Below the pieces are notes generated by a model that was not told the origin of the DNA, made no database searches, and worked only from the letters and a program-made list of their open reading frames with translations. A DNA stretch of 64,000 nucleotides from JAAYAE01 sp963678395 (GTDB lineage: Bacteria; Bacillota; Negativicutes; Acidaminococcales; Acidaminococcaceae). The stretch spans positions 868,001 through 932,000 of the forward strand of contig OY782827.1 of NCBI GenBank assembly GCA_963678395.1, written 5' to 3'. Both the position numbers and the translations under genes were made by a program. This document shows, piece after piece, positions 36,805-46,085 of this stretch (the stretch's first letter is position 1; every line of letters begins with the position of its first letter).

Positions 36805-37230
36805 ATGATAGTGATTTCTGACAGAGTTCGTTTTGTAGAAACTGATTTAATGGGTGTTGTGCATCATGCCAATTGTTTGCGTTGGTTTGAAATGGGGAGA
36901 GTTGACTATTTGCGTGCTGCTGGCGTTGAGCTCAACGAGCTTATGGCTGCAGGTTATATATTTCCCATTACTGAAGTGCAGTGTAAGTATAAAAACTCAG
37001 CTAAGTTTGATGATGAATTTGAAATTTAAACAACAATGCTTGCTTTTAGTAAAGCAAAAATGAATTTTTCCTATGCAGTTGTACGAAAGGGCGATGGGTT
37101 GGTATTGGCAGAGGGAAAGACACAGAATGTTTTTACAAATATGGCAGTAAAAATCACGAGACTTACTGATGAATATTATAATAAAATAGCTTCACTATAT
37201 GATCAAGAAAGGTCGGTAACGACTAAATGA
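36805..37230 (+). pseudogene. Acyl-CoA thioesterase (YbgC/4-hydroxybenzoyl-CoA type), interrupted by an in-frame TAA
   Basis: Hotdog-fold thioesterase. The first frame has VRFVETDLMGVVHHANCLRW, including the catalytic Asp-like position and HHAN, then YIFPITEVQCKYKNSAKFDDEFEI. A TAA at 37027-37029 stops it. The same frame continues TTMLAFSKAKMNFSYAVVRKGDG to the end, which matches the second half of the family. Total length would be about 141 residues. A single base change (for example from AAA) explains the stop. The 3' end overlaps the next gene, so this was an operon. Confidence 0.87.
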
Positions 37231-37778
37231 GTATTTTGGTAAATTTAATTATGGTTCTTATATTTTTGGCAATTATTGGCGCCATTGTAATTATTATTTA
37301 TGCTTGGATGAAACCAACAGATAATACAAGGGTATTAACTAATAAGAGAACAGCTTTGCAATTAACAAGTTTAACAGATAAAGAAGCGGTATTTAGTACA
37401 GAAATGCCCCTTAGTAATACCGGTGTTGAGGATGCGGCTATTACGGATGTTTTTGCCAGACCGTATTTGCCTCAGGAGCAATATAAGCAAGCTACTGTTT
37501 ATAGCAACGTAGAGACAGGCAATTGTCGTCGTAACGATAATTATTTTGAAGCGCTTATTTTACAAAAAAAATCACAAATATCCCTAATTGTAACCTTCCG
37601 TTTTATTGCTAATGCTGGTTATGATATCAAGGAAGCCATGAAAAATATGGTTGATATGGATGTAGCAATTTACTATAATGGCATGGCGAGAAAAGAAATT
37701 TATATTCGTAAAGACTTTTTTACTGTCAATGGTGCAGAAATAAGCACTTTGATAGGGGGTGCTGAAAATGACAGATAA
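37227..37778 (+). CDS. Hypothetical membrane-anchored protein
   Basis: Unrecognised 183-residue protein. One N-terminal transmembrane helix (residues ~4-27, LVNLIMVLIFLAIIGAIVIIIYA) is followed by a soluble domain of about 150 residues with beta-type composition (VFARPYLPQEQYKQATVYSNVE and similar). It overlaps the thioesterase end by 4 nt and the next gene by 11 nt, so it belongs to this operon. Confidence 0.75.
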   Translation: MSILVNLIMVLIFLAIIGAIVIIIYAWMKPTDNTRVLTNKRTALQLTSLTDKEAVFSTEMPLSNTGVEDAAITDVFARPYLPQEQYKQATVYSNVETGNCRRNDNYFEALILQKKSQISLIVTFRFIANAGYDIKEAMKNMVDMDVAIYYNGMARKEIYIRKDFFTVNGAEISTLIGGAENDR

Positions 37779-38412
37779 ATATGAAATAATTTCCATTAGA
37801 ACAAGGATTTTGACTATTCATGATAATATTGTAGATGCTATTATAGAATATGGCTCAGATAAAATTGGACCCAATGATGTTGTTTGCGCAGCAGAGAGTG
37901 TAGTAGCAATTACTCAGGGCAGAGCTAAGCGCCCTGAAGATTTCAAACCTTGCTTTTTAGCTAAGGTATTATCTCAACTTTTTCCTTCAGAAGGAAGTAT
38001 TGCCGGCTGGAATAGTATGCAGTCTTTGATGGATGTGGAAGGTAAGTATAGGGTTTTATGGGCAGTAATATGTGGCTTTTTTGCTAAGTGTTTTGGCAAG
38101 GCCGGTGTTTTTTATCAGATGGCAGGTGAGCAGGCTCGTCTTATTGATGATGTAACAGGTACTATGCCGCCATATGATAAACATATTGTTTATGGACCTG
38201 ATAAACCTGTGACAGTAGCAGAAGCTATTAAGCTAGCTACAGGTTGTTATGGTGCGGCCATTGCTGATGTTAATGATTTGAAACGTTCTTGTGTTTTGGG
38301 CGTATCAGCCGGAGTTGATTCTAAACTAGTAGAACAAATTTTAATCGACAATCCTTTTGGTAATGCTAGCCAAAGTACTCCGATTTGCATAATTAAAAAT
38401 TACAAAAAATAA
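37768..38412 (+). CDS. Coenzyme F420:L-glutamate ligase-like (CofE-fold) protein
   Basis: The 214-residue protein resembles the F420_ligase family. It has IGPNDVVCAAESVVAITQGRAKRPEDF near the N-terminus, GKAGVFYQMAGEQARLIDDVTG and PYDKHIVYGPDKP in the middle, and GYGAAIADVNDLK-like text later. Members in bacteria without F420 are common and their substrate is unknown, so I avoid a specific name. The ATG at 37768 follows AGGGGGT and overlaps the previous gene. Confidence 0.75.
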   Translation: MTDKYEIISIRTRILTIHDNIVDAIIEYGSDKIGPNDVVCAAESVVAITQGRAKRPEDFKPCFLAKVLSQLFPSEGSIAGWNSMQSLMDVEGKYRVLWAVICGFFAKCFGKAGVFYQMAGEQARLIDDVTGTMPPYDKHIVYGPDKPVTVAEAIKLATGCYGAAIADVNDLKRSCVLGVSAGVDSKLVEQILIDNPFGNASQSTPICIIKNYKK

Positions 38413-38426
38413 TAAGTGATGAAAAT

Positions 38427-38470
38427 AAAAGTGTGCTATTGAGATTTACTCATAGTACACTTTTTGTTTT
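38427..38470 (+). terminator. Terminator after the CofE-like gene
   Basis: AAAAGTGTGCTAT and ATAGTACACTTTT arms (one mismatch) followed by a T-rich run. Confidence 0.82.
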
Positions 38471-38642
38471 TCAAGCTATTATATTTTAATGTAACTATGC
38501 TTAATACTTTAATAATCTGCTATAATAGAAGAAAGTAGAAAAATAATAAAAAGATTGCGAAAACAAAGATATAAAGGCAGGTTTTTTTACCCATAATAGG
38601 GAATATAGTAAAGTATGTTCCTTAAAGAAGGTGATGTTACTT

Positions 38643-40325
38643 ATGCTTTTAGGAATTGATGTAGGTGGAACATTTACTGATGCTGTTCTTGTTGATGGTG
38701 ACGTTATTTATTCTATGGCAAAAAGTGAAACGACAGCGGATGTTTTAGGAGGAATTTTGCTCTCCTTAGACAGGTTGTTTTCTGCTGAAAAGTTGGATAA
38801 AGAAATTATGGATGCAGAAAAAATACGGATTACTCGTGTTGTAATTTCTAGTACTATAGTAACTAACGCACTAGTTGAGAATAAAATTGATCAGGTATTT
38901 TTAGCTGTTATGGCTGGACCTGGTATGTCAACCAAAGGACAGTTTCCTGTCGAACCATATTTAGCGGCAGGATATATTGACCACAGAGGAAAAGTAATAA
39001 CTGCGGAAGCTATTGATTATGATTTGGTAGAAAAACTGGCAGTTGGGAAAAAAGTTGCGGCTGTCAGTGGTAAATTTTCTGTGCGTAATCAAATTAATGA
39101 AAAAGCTTTGTGTAGAGATTTAAAAAAATGTAATTTCTCGAAAATATTTTCAGGATCAGAGCTCTCAGGAGAATTGAATTTCATACGTAGGACTAATTCT
39201 GCCTATTTTTCTGCGGCTGTTTACACTAAATATGCGGACTTTATTAGGCAGATAAAAAAAGGCTTGAAAGAACGTGAAATTAATGCTCCTGTGCATATTT
39301 TAAAGGCAGATGGTGGGACGTTGCCTTTAGAAGCTTCTTTGGAACAACCGGTGGAAGCTATCTTTACCGGACCAGCTGCTAGTGTTTTAGGAATAGAGGC
39401 TTTAAAACCGCCAAGCGTTAAGACTATTTCTTTGGACGTTGGTGGAACAACCACTGATATTGCTTTTTGGGAAAACGGTCAACCTCTTATGTCCAAAAAG
39501 GGAGCCGTAATTGTTGGTTTTAATACAACTGTACGCGCATTCCATATGCGTTCCTTAGGCTTGGGCGGTGATAGTGCTATTACCCGTACTCAGGAAGGGT
39601 TTGTTGTAGGATCTGAAAGGGCTGGCAGGGCAATGGCTTTGGGCGGTAGTGCCCCGACCTTGTCCGATGCTTTTATTACGCTTGGTCTAGTTAGCTTTGG
39701 CGAAGAACGCCTAGCTAGGAATGCTATGAAATTATATGCTAGGGGCGGAGAGACAGAAAAACATGTCGCTCATGCAGTTGTAGAAGCTGCTGTGAAAAAA
39801 AATAAAAAAACTATTGACGAAATGCTGCACCAATGGAGTATACAACCGGTTTATACTGTAAATGATATTATTGTTGGTAATTTGTTTGAACCGGAACTTT
39901 TAATAGGTGTAGGTGGAGCTGCTCCCGGTCTTGTAAAAGCTTTGGGAGAATATATGCATTTGCCAGTAGAAATTCCGGCGGGAGCTATGGTAGCAAATGC
40001 CATAGGTGCGGCATTAGCAAAACCAACTTTAACAGCTACACTTAGAGCAGATACTACTGAAAATTATTATATTATTCCCGAAGCTGGCATTAAAGCCAAA
40101 CTACCTCATTATTTTAATAAACAGGTAGCACAAGAATTGCTCACTACGCGGTTACAAGCAGCCGCTAATAAGTGGCAAATTATTGCACCGGTAGCAGAAA
40201 TAGTGGCCTATGAGGAATTTGCCACTATTCGCGATTATATTGCTTCCGGTAAGATAATATATTTAAAAATGCAGCTGCAATCCGGGGTGTTGGCTCATGT
40301 TGTTGGCAGGGAGGTGGCTTTTTGA
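38643..40325 (+). CDS. Hydantoinase/oxoprolinase family protein (subunit A type)
   Basis: ASKHA-fold ATPase related to the HyuA/OplA A subunit of ATP-dependent hydantoinases and acetone carboxylases. The N-terminal phosphate loop is LGIDVGGTFTDAV, the second is TISLDVGGTTTDIAFW, and GLGGDSAI and GVGGAAPG follow. About 560 residues, shorter than the usual ~680. No B subunit is nearby, so the classical reaction cannot be assumed. The ATG at 38643 fits AAGAAGG; ATG 38634 is possible. Its stop overlaps the next start (TGATG). Confidence 0.85.
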   Translation: MLLGIDVGGTFTDAVLVDGDVIYSMAKSETTADVLGGILLSLDRLFSAEKLDKEIMDAEKIRITRVVISSTIVTNALVENKIDQVFLAVMAGPGMSTKGQFPVEPYLAAGYIDHRGKVITAEAIDYDLVEKLAVGKKVAAVSGKFSVRNQINEKALCRDLKKCNFSKIFSGSELSGELNFIRRTNSAYFSAAVYTKYADFIRQIKKGLKEREINAPVHILKADGGTLPLEASLEQPVEAIFTGPAASVLGIEALKPPSVKTISLDVGGTTTDIAFWENGQPLMSKKGAVIVGFNTTVRAFHMRSLGLGGDSAITRTQEGFVVGSERAGRAMALGGSAPTLSDAFITLGLVSFGEERLARNAMKLYARGGETEKHVAHAVVEAAVKKNKKTIDEMLHQWSIQPVYTVNDIIVGNLFEPELLIGVGGAAPGLVKALGEYMHLPVEIPAGAMVANAIGAALAKPTLTATLRADTTENYYIIPEAGIKAKLPHYFNKQVAQELLTTRLQAAANKWQIIAPVAEIVAYEEFATIRDYIASGKIIYLKMQLQSGVLAHVVGREVAF

Positions 40326-41562
40326 TGCCAAATTTAGGCTTGGTTTTTTTCCCTGCATTTGATTGGATGATTAGTCCTACTCACCCTGAAAGACAGGAAC
40401 GCTTGCTTTATACACGTGATCAATTATTAGAAGAGGGCATTTTTGATTTACCACAGATTCGCGAATATCGACCACGCATGGCTAGTATTAAGGATTTAGA
40501 ACGAGTGCATATAGGCATTCCTTCTATTGCTAAACTTATTACACCAGCCCATTTGGTTTCAGCCGGTGGTTGTCTTACGGTTGCTGATGCTGTGATGCGA
40601 GGTGAAGTGAAATGCGCCTTCGCATTGGTAAGACCACCAGGACATCACGCTATGCGAGTAGTTTATGGTATTAGAGGATTTTGCGCGATTAACATTGAGG
40701 CTGTTATGGTAGAATATTTACGAAGTAAGTATGGCGTGAAAAAAAATGCCATAGTAGATACTGATGTGCATCATGGAGATGGCTTACAGGATATTTTTTA
40801 TCATGATCCTGATGTATTGTATATTTCTTTTCATCAAGATGGAAGAACGCTCTATACTGGCACTGGCTTTCCTAATGAGGCTGGAAGTCCGGCAGCTTTA
40901 GGGATGAACCTTAATCTACCGCTTTTACCTGGAACTGGAGATGAGGGAATACATAGATTATTTGATGGCCTTATTCGACCTGTTTTGGACGAATTTAATC
41001 CTGAAATAATTATAAATTCTGCAGGTCAAGATAACCATTTTAGTGATCCCCTAGCTTCTATGAATGTTACTGCTCAAGGTTATGCATCTTTGGCGGCTAA
41101 GTTAAAGGCAGATATAGCTGTTTTAGAAGGTGGTTATTCGGTGGAAGCAGCACTGCCTTATGTAAATACCGGCATTGTTTTGGCTATGGCGGGAATGGAT
41201 TATAGCCAGGTTATTGAACCAGACCAAGCGGCACTACATCTTCAAAGTGCTGAGTGTAATAAGCGTGTTGACCAGCTTATTGATCAAGTAGGGCAACTAT
41301 GGGCTGATAGAAGAATACTTAGAAAAGAAGCAATGATTAAATGTGGAAAACAGTAGCAAAGAAATAAAAGTGTTTATTATGATGAGGAAGGTATTAGCGA
41401 AAACCAAAGAGAAACTGCTCATTATTGTGAAAATTGTAGTGGTTATTTGACCATTCTGCCGAGAAAATGCGGTGGCGTTAGCACTTAAGGCTAAAAAAAC
41501 AGGTAAGTGGAATAATATTTTAATTCAGGATAAAGCCAAAAGTACTGTAGTTAATATATGAG
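40325..41562 (+). pseudogene. Histone deacetylase-like amidohydrolase with truncated C-terminal extension
   Basis: The 40325-41356 part (343 residues) carries a complete HDAC-like zinc hydrolase core: RPPGHHA, DTDVHHGDGLQDIF, ISFHQDG and the late segment EGGYS. The likely role is removal of acetyl groups from small amines, polyamines or acetoin-type compounds. After the TAG at 41354-41356 the same frame continues as QRNKSVYYDEEGISENQRE and then HYCENCSGYLTI, a zinc-ribbon-like stretch. A frameshift near 41475 links it to ALKAKKTGKWNNIL and a TGA at 41562. So the ancestral protein seems to have had a ~65-residue metal-binding tail that is now lost. The enzyme core may still work. Confidence 0.72.
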
Positions 41563-41578
41563 GGAGATATAATTTTAT

Positions 41579-42115
41579 ATGAAAAGAATTGATCAAGAAC
41601 GAAATTCTCGTGAAGCGGCCAGAGGCAAGCAAAATGGGCGAACACAAGAAATTCAACGACTTATTGGACGGTCTTTGCGTTCTATCGTTGATTTAGAGGC
41701 CTTGGGAGAAAAATCTATTACTATTGACTGCGATGTCTTACAAGCTGATGGTGGTACTCGAACGGCAGCCATAACCGGTGGGTTCGTGGCTTTAGTAATT
41801 GCTTAGGACAAAGTTTGTCCTAAAGATAAGCCTTTCCCTATAAAGGATTTTTGCGCGGCTATTAGCATCGGTTCAGTGGCAGGAAAAGAAATGTTAGATT
41901 TATTCTATAGTGAAGATTCTAATGCCGATGTGGATATGAACATCGTCATGACAGGTGCAGGTAATTTTGTGGAAATACAAGGTACGGGAGAAGAGCATAC
42001 CTTTACAAGAGAGCAATTAAACATATTTTTAGAGCTAGCTGAAAAAGGATGTAAGACTTTAATAGCAAACCAAAAGAAAGTTTTGGGAAAAATTGCGGAT
42101 AGAGTGGGTGCGTAA
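41579..42115 (+). pseudogene. rph: RNase PH, internally deleted and stopped
   Basis: RNase PH trims tRNA 3' ends by phosphorolysis. The gene begins MKRID, the normal start, but jumps straight to QERNSREAARGKQNGRTQE. About 80 residues of the catalytic N-terminal half are therefore missing in frame. After GGTRTAAITGGFVALVIA an in-frame TAG (41804-41806) follows. The same frame continues through KPFPIKDFCAAISIGSV, DVDMNIVMTGAGNFVEIQG and FTREQLNIFLELAEKG. The deletion and the stop together make this clearly dead, not a sequencing slip. rdgB follows 1 nt after its stop codon, as in many genomes. Confidence 0.93.
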
Positions 42116-42116
42116 T

Positions 42117-42707
42117 ATGCAAAAAATTGTTATTGCTACTAAAAATGCTGGAAAAGTGGATGAATTCAAAGTGTTAATGCAAGATTTGGGCATAGAGTTT
42201 AAATGTCTAAATGATTTTGCTGAGGTTCAAGAGCCGGAAGAAACTGGCAAAACTTTTGCTGCTAATGCTAAACTAAAGGCAGCTTATTACGCCAAAATTT
42301 TAGGAGAAACTTGTATTGCCGATGATTCAGGCTTAGAAGTATTAAGCTTGAAAGGAGCCCCAGGTGTACGTTCTGCTCGATATGCAGGGGAAAAGGCTAC
42401 GTCCGAAGAAAATAATAATTTATTGCTAATGAATATGAAGTTTTATACTAGAAGGACTTGCAGATTTTTTTGTGCTTTAGCAGTTGCAAATTCTGAAGGT
42501 AAAATTTTAGAAGAGGCAAATGGTACTTGTGAGGGAATGCTTTTGCATGAACCGTTGGGTACAGAAGGTTTTGGTTATGATCCTTTGTTTTGGTCGACTG
42601 AGCTGCATATGGGGCTGGGTGAGGCGACTATGGAAGAAAAAAATAGCGTTAGCCATCGGTCTAAGGCTATTAAGAAATTATGCGCAATATGGAGAAAAAA
42701 TAAATGA
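42117..42707 (+). CDS. rdgB: XTP/dITP diphosphatase (RdgB/HAM1)
   Basis: House-cleaning enzyme that removes non-canonical purine NTPs. The sequence shows ATKNAGKVDEF, ADDSGLEVLSLKGAPGVRSARYAG, GFGYDPLF and SVSHRSKA. The 196-residue length is normal. The ATG at 42117 sits directly after the rph stop. The end overlaps the next gene as ATGA. The frame is intact although rph is dead. Confidence 0.94.
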   Translation: MQKIVIATKNAGKVDEFKVLMQDLGIEFKCLNDFAEVQEPEETGKTFAANAKLKAAYYAKILGETCIADDSGLEVLSLKGAPGVRSARYAGEKATSEENNNLLLMNMKFYTRRTCRFFCALAVANSEGKILEEANGTCEGMLLHEPLGTEGFGYDPLFWSTELHMGLGEATMEEKNSVSHRSKAIKKLCAIWRKNK

Positions 42708-43183
42708 AAATAGGAATTACAGGTGATACCCATGGCCAGCTACAAGCCATGCGTCAGTTGTTGGCGGTGGTTGAGCCTGTTGATTATTGGCTACATACGG
42801 GAGATTATAGTCAAGATGCCAGATTCTTGATCGCGGAGACCAAATTACCGATGCTTATGGTGGCAGGGAACTGTGATAAACCAATAGGCAGAGGCAATAT
42901 AGATGAATTTGTTGTTCTCGAAGGTCAAAGAATTTGGCTTACTCACGGCCATCGTTATATAAAAGGCTATCAAGTTGAAGAGCTTGCTTGGTGGGCGCGA
43001 AAATTAGAAGCAGACATAGTGGTTTTTGGTCATACTCATGTGCCACTCATTAAATGGTTTGGCGATACACTACTAGTTAATCCTGGGAGTCTAGCTTTGC
43101 CAAGAGGCGATGAAGGCCCTACTTATGCTGTTTTATCTTTGCAGGAAGGACAAAGACCGGTGGCTAGAATTTTCTCGTTGTAA
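42704..43183 (+). CDS. YfcE-like metallophosphoesterase
   Basis: The 159-residue protein of the MJ0936/YfcE class has all metal ligands: GITGDTHG, LHTGDYS, VAGNCD, LTHGHRY and FGHTHVP, plus NPGSLALPRG. These are manganese-type phosphodiesterases acting in vitro on artificial or cyclic substrates; the natural substrate is unknown. Gene order rph-rdgB-yfcE is common in Firmicutes. Confidence 0.9.
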   Translation: MKIGITGDTHGQLQAMRQLLAVVEPVDYWLHTGDYSQDARFLIAETKLPMLMVAGNCDKPIGRGNIDEFVVLEGQRIWLTHGHRYIKGYQVEELAWWARKLEADIVVFGHTHVPLIKWFGDTLLVNPGSLALPRGDEGPTYAVLSLQEGQRPVARIFSL

Positions 43184-43206
43184 TTATATAGTGTTTGCTA
43201 TATAAT
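43178..43206 (+). promoter_or_regulatory. Predicted promoter of the malic enzyme/fumarase genes
   Basis: TTGTAA (43178-43183), 17-bp spacer and TATAAT (43201-43206). The -35 box overlaps the yfcE stop. Confidence 0.65.
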
Positions 43207-43247
43207 AATAGAGTATACTATTTAAAAAATTGAATGGAGGCATTAAA

Positions 43248-44474
43248 ATGGTAGATTTAAACAAAGAGTCTTTGGAATTACACATGAAAAATAATGGTAA
43301 ATTGGCAGTTTGCAGTAAGGTACCTTTAAAAGATGGTCATGATTTAGCTATTGCTTATACTCCAGGCGTTGCAGAACCTTGCAGAAAAATTAAAGATCAT
43401 AAGGATTTATCCTTCGAATACACTTGTCGTGGAAACATGGTGGCGATAGTTAGTGATGGCACGCGTGTATTAGGTTTGGGCGATATCGGTCCAGAGGCAT
43501 CTATGCCAGTAATGGAAGGTAAGGCTGTTTTGTTTAAATCCTTTGGCGACGTTGATGCAGTTCCTATTTGTATTGATGCTAAGGATCCAAAAGTTTTTAT
43601 TGACATGGTTCAACGCTTACAACCTTCTTTTGGTGGTATTAATCTAGAAGATATTTCCTCACCAAAATGTTATGAGATTGAAGATGCCTTGAAAAAAATT
43701 TGTGATATACCTATTTTTCACGATGATCAACATGGTACAGCTATTATTTGTTGTGCAGCTTTGCTTGGCGCTTTGCGTTTTGTAAAGAAAGAACTTGCTG
43801 AGGTTAAAATTGTTGTTAACGGTTGTGGTGCTGCCGGTAGTGCTATTGGTAAATTGCTTCATAACTTAGGAGCTAAAAATATTATTATGTTAGATAGCAA
43901 AGGGACTATTTATGAAGGTCGTGAAGGGTCTATGGACATGGCCAAGAGTTATTTGGCCACTGTTACTAATACGACCAAAATTAAAGGCGATTTGGCTTCT
44001 GTAACTAAAGGTGCAGATGTCCTTATTGGGGTTTCTCAACCTAATGTATTTACTCCTGAAATTATTAGTAGCATGAACAAGGGCATCGTTTTTGGCCTTG
44101 CCAACCCTGTCCCTGAAACTTCTTATGACGCAGCCATGGCTGCTGGGGCAGCTGTTGCTGCAACAGGTCGTAGTGACGCTCCTAACCAAGTAAATAATGT
44201 TTGTGTATTCCCAGGAGTATTCCGTGGGGCTTTGGACGTTCGTGCCAGAGCAATTACTGAAGAAATGAAAGTGGCAGCTGTGCATGCTATAGCTGGTTTG
44301 ATTGACGACAAAGATTTACGTCAAGATTATGTAGTTCCAGCTCCTTTTGACAATCGCGTAGCTCCTGCTGTTGCAGCTGCAGTTGCTAAAACGGCTATGG
44401 AACTTGGTATTGCTAGGGTAACCAAGGATCCTGAAGAAATCAGAGCCAATACTGCAAAACGCGTAGGTCGTTAA
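43248..44474 (+). CDS. Malic enzyme (oxaloacetate-decarboxylating malate dehydrogenase)
   Basis: This enzyme decarboxylates malate to pyruvate with NAD(P). The 408-residue protein has the short bacterial form. It shows LAIAYTPGVAEPC, the catalytic region ISSPKCYEIEDAL and FHDDQHGTA, and a Rossmann motif NGCGAAGSAIG near residue 190. The ATG at 43248 follows TGGAGG. Together with the fumarase genes downstream it links malate, fumarate and pyruvate. Which direction is used (anaplerotic, or supply of fumarate/succinate) cannot be told from sequence. Confidence 0.94.
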   Translation: MVDLNKESLELHMKNNGKLAVCSKVPLKDGHDLAIAYTPGVAEPCRKIKDHKDLSFEYTCRGNMVAIVSDGTRVLGLGDIGPEASMPVMEGKAVLFKSFGDVDAVPICIDAKDPKVFIDMVQRLQPSFGGINLEDISSPKCYEIEDALKKICDIPIFHDDQHGTAIICCAALLGALRFVKKELAEVKIVVNGCGAAGSAIGKLLHNLGAKNIIMLDSKGTIYEGREGSMDMAKSYLATVTNTTKIKGDLASVTKGADVLIGVSQPNVFTPEIISSMNKGIVFGLANPVPETSYDAAMAAGAAVAATGRSDAPNQVNNVCVFPGVFRGALDVRARAITEEMKVAAVHAIAGLIDDKDLRQDYVVPAPFDNRVAPAVAAAVAKTAMELGIARVTKDPEEIRANTAKRVGR

Positions 44475-44508
44475 TTAGCACCTGAATATAAAGGAGGCAC
44501 TTCATTCT

Positions 44509-45354
44509 ATGAGGAACATGGATGTAAAAGAAGTAGAAACTGCTATAAGTAATTTATGTATACAGTCTTGCTGTCATCTTCCGGAAGAAGTTGTAGATAC
44601 CATAAAAAATGCTACAGGTACTGAGGAATTTCCCCTAGGAAAAGAAATTTTGGAAATAATTGTGAAGAATGCCCAATTGGCTAAGGATACAGATTGCCCT
44701 ATTTGTCAGGATACAGGTCTTACAGTTGTATATGCTGAGATAGGACAAGAGGTGCATTTTACAGGCGGCGACATCGAAGCTGCTATTCATGCTGGTGTAG
44801 CTGATGGCTACACTAGGGGATATTTGCGCAAATCTTCTGTTGATGATCCGCTTTTCGTTAGAAAAAATACAGGGGATAATACTCCTGCTATTATTCATAC
44901 TACAATTGTTCCTGGAGATAAAGTTAAGTTAACTGTTTTACCTAAAGGTTGTGGCAGTGAAAATATGGGCGCTTTGAAAATGCTTAAACCTGCTGACGGC
45001 GTAGAGGGTGTTGTTAACTTTGTTTTAGAAACAGTGCGTGTTGCAGGACCTAACCCGTGCCCACCTATTACTGTGGGTATAGGTGTTGGTGGCAATATGG
45101 AGCGTGCTGCAGAACTGGCAAAGCATTCTTTGACAAGACCTATGGGAGAGCACAATCCTAATCCTAAATACGCTGAACTAGAAGCCGAAATCTTAAGGCG
45201 GGTTAATTTAACCGGTATAGGACCTTCTGGTTTAGGAGGCACTAATACAGCTTTGGCTGTAAATATAGAATATGCACCAACGCATATTGGTGGCCTGCCT
45301 GTAGCCGTTAATCTGAATTGTCACGCAGCACGTCGTGCTGTAGTGACCTTGTAA
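44509..45354 (+). CDS. fumA: Class I fumarate hydratase, alpha subunit
   Basis: Oxygen-sensitive [4Fe-4S] fumarase, in two-subunit form. The 281-residue alpha subunit has CPICQDTGL with the first cluster Cys, then KGCGSENMGALKML and GIGVGGNME. Close relatives are the N-terminal parts of FumA and of L-tartrate dehydratase; the next gene and malic enzyme context favour fumarase. AAAGGAGG precedes the start; an ATG nine bases later is also possible. Confidence 0.92.
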   Translation: MRNMDVKEVETAISNLCIQSCCHLPEEVVDTIKNATGTEEFPLGKEILEIIVKNAQLAKDTDCPICQDTGLTVVYAEIGQEVHFTGGDIEAAIHAGVADGYTRGYLRKSSVDDPLFVRKNTGDNTPAIIHTTIVPGDKVKLTVLPKGCGSENMGALKMLKPADGVEGVVNFVLETVRVAGPNPCPPITVGIGVGGNMERAAELAKHSLTRPMGEHNPNPKYAELEAEILRRVNLTGIGPSGLGGTNTALAVNIEYAPTHIGGLPVAVNLNCHAARRAVVTL

Positions 45355-45370
45355 GGGGGATAAAAGGAAT

Positions 45371-45928
45371 ATGGCTGAGACTAAAAAAATTACGACACCC
45401 TTAACTGACGATGTTATCAAGACTTTACATGCCGGAGATAGTGTACTTATTACCGGTCCTATTTACACAGCTCGTGATGCGGCCCATAAGAGAATGACAG
45501 AGGCTTTGGCTCGTGGGGAAGAACTACCCATTGATGTTAAAGGTAATGTTGTTTATTATGTAGGACCTTCACCTGAAAAACCGGGGCAAGCTGTTGGTTC
45601 TGCAGGTCCTACTACTAGTGGCCGGATGGACAAATATACTCCTACAATGATTGAACAAGGCATGAAGGGCATGATTGGGAAAGGTTCTCGTTCCAAAGAA
45701 GTTATTGATTCTTGCGTAAAAAATTGTGCTGTATATTTTGTAGCTATTGGCGGAGCTGCCGTTGTTATTTCACAATCCATAAAAAAACAAGAAATTCTGG
45801 CATATGGTGATTTGGGTCCTGAAGCCATTAGACGTTATGATGTGGTTGATTTCCCGGCTATAGTTTGTGTTGATTGTTATGGTAATGATACATACAAAGA
45901 CGGTTTAGCTAAGTATTGCAAAGAATAG
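45371..45928 (+). CDS. fumB: Class I fumarate hydratase, beta subunit
   Basis: The 185-residue beta subunit has GDSVLITGPIYTARDAAHKR, PTTSGRMDKYTP and GKGSRSKEV. These segments form the substrate site in the C-terminal domain of class I fumarases. It follows the alpha gene by 16 nt with its own ribosome site. Separate small subunits are typical for strict anaerobes. Confidence 0.92.
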   Translation: MAETKKITTPLTDDVIKTLHAGDSVLITGPIYTARDAAHKRMTEALARGEELPIDVKGNVVYYVGPSPEKPGQAVGSAGPTTSGRMDKYTPTMIEQGMKGMIGKGSRSKEVIDSCVKNCAVYFVAIGGAAVVISQSIKKQEILAYGDLGPEAIRRYDVVDFPAIVCVDCYGNDTYKDGLAKYCKE

Positions 45929-45941
45929 CATACATAAGAAA

Positions 45942-45973
45942 AGAATGCCACTTCCAAAGAAGTGGCATTCTTT
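45942..45973 (+). terminator. Terminator after the fumarase genes
   Basis: AGAATGCCACTTC and GAAGTGGCATTCT arms around CAAA, followed by TTTATTT. Confidence 0.88.
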
Positions 45974-46085
45974 ATTTGTATATTTTGCTTTAGCGATGGT
46001 TTCGAGCGACAAAGGAGCGAAGAAACAATAAACCGCCGACTATGTGAAGTGGTCAATATAAAAAGGACACTATAACCACTAATAA

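Noticed and set aside
32233..42115. In-frame TAA/TAG codons in four genes as a sign of stop-codon reassignment or general suppression
   Set aside because: Many intact genes end normally at TAA or TAG, and read-through would extend them into unrelated sequence. The other broken genes carry frameshifts or deletions that recoding of stops cannot explain.
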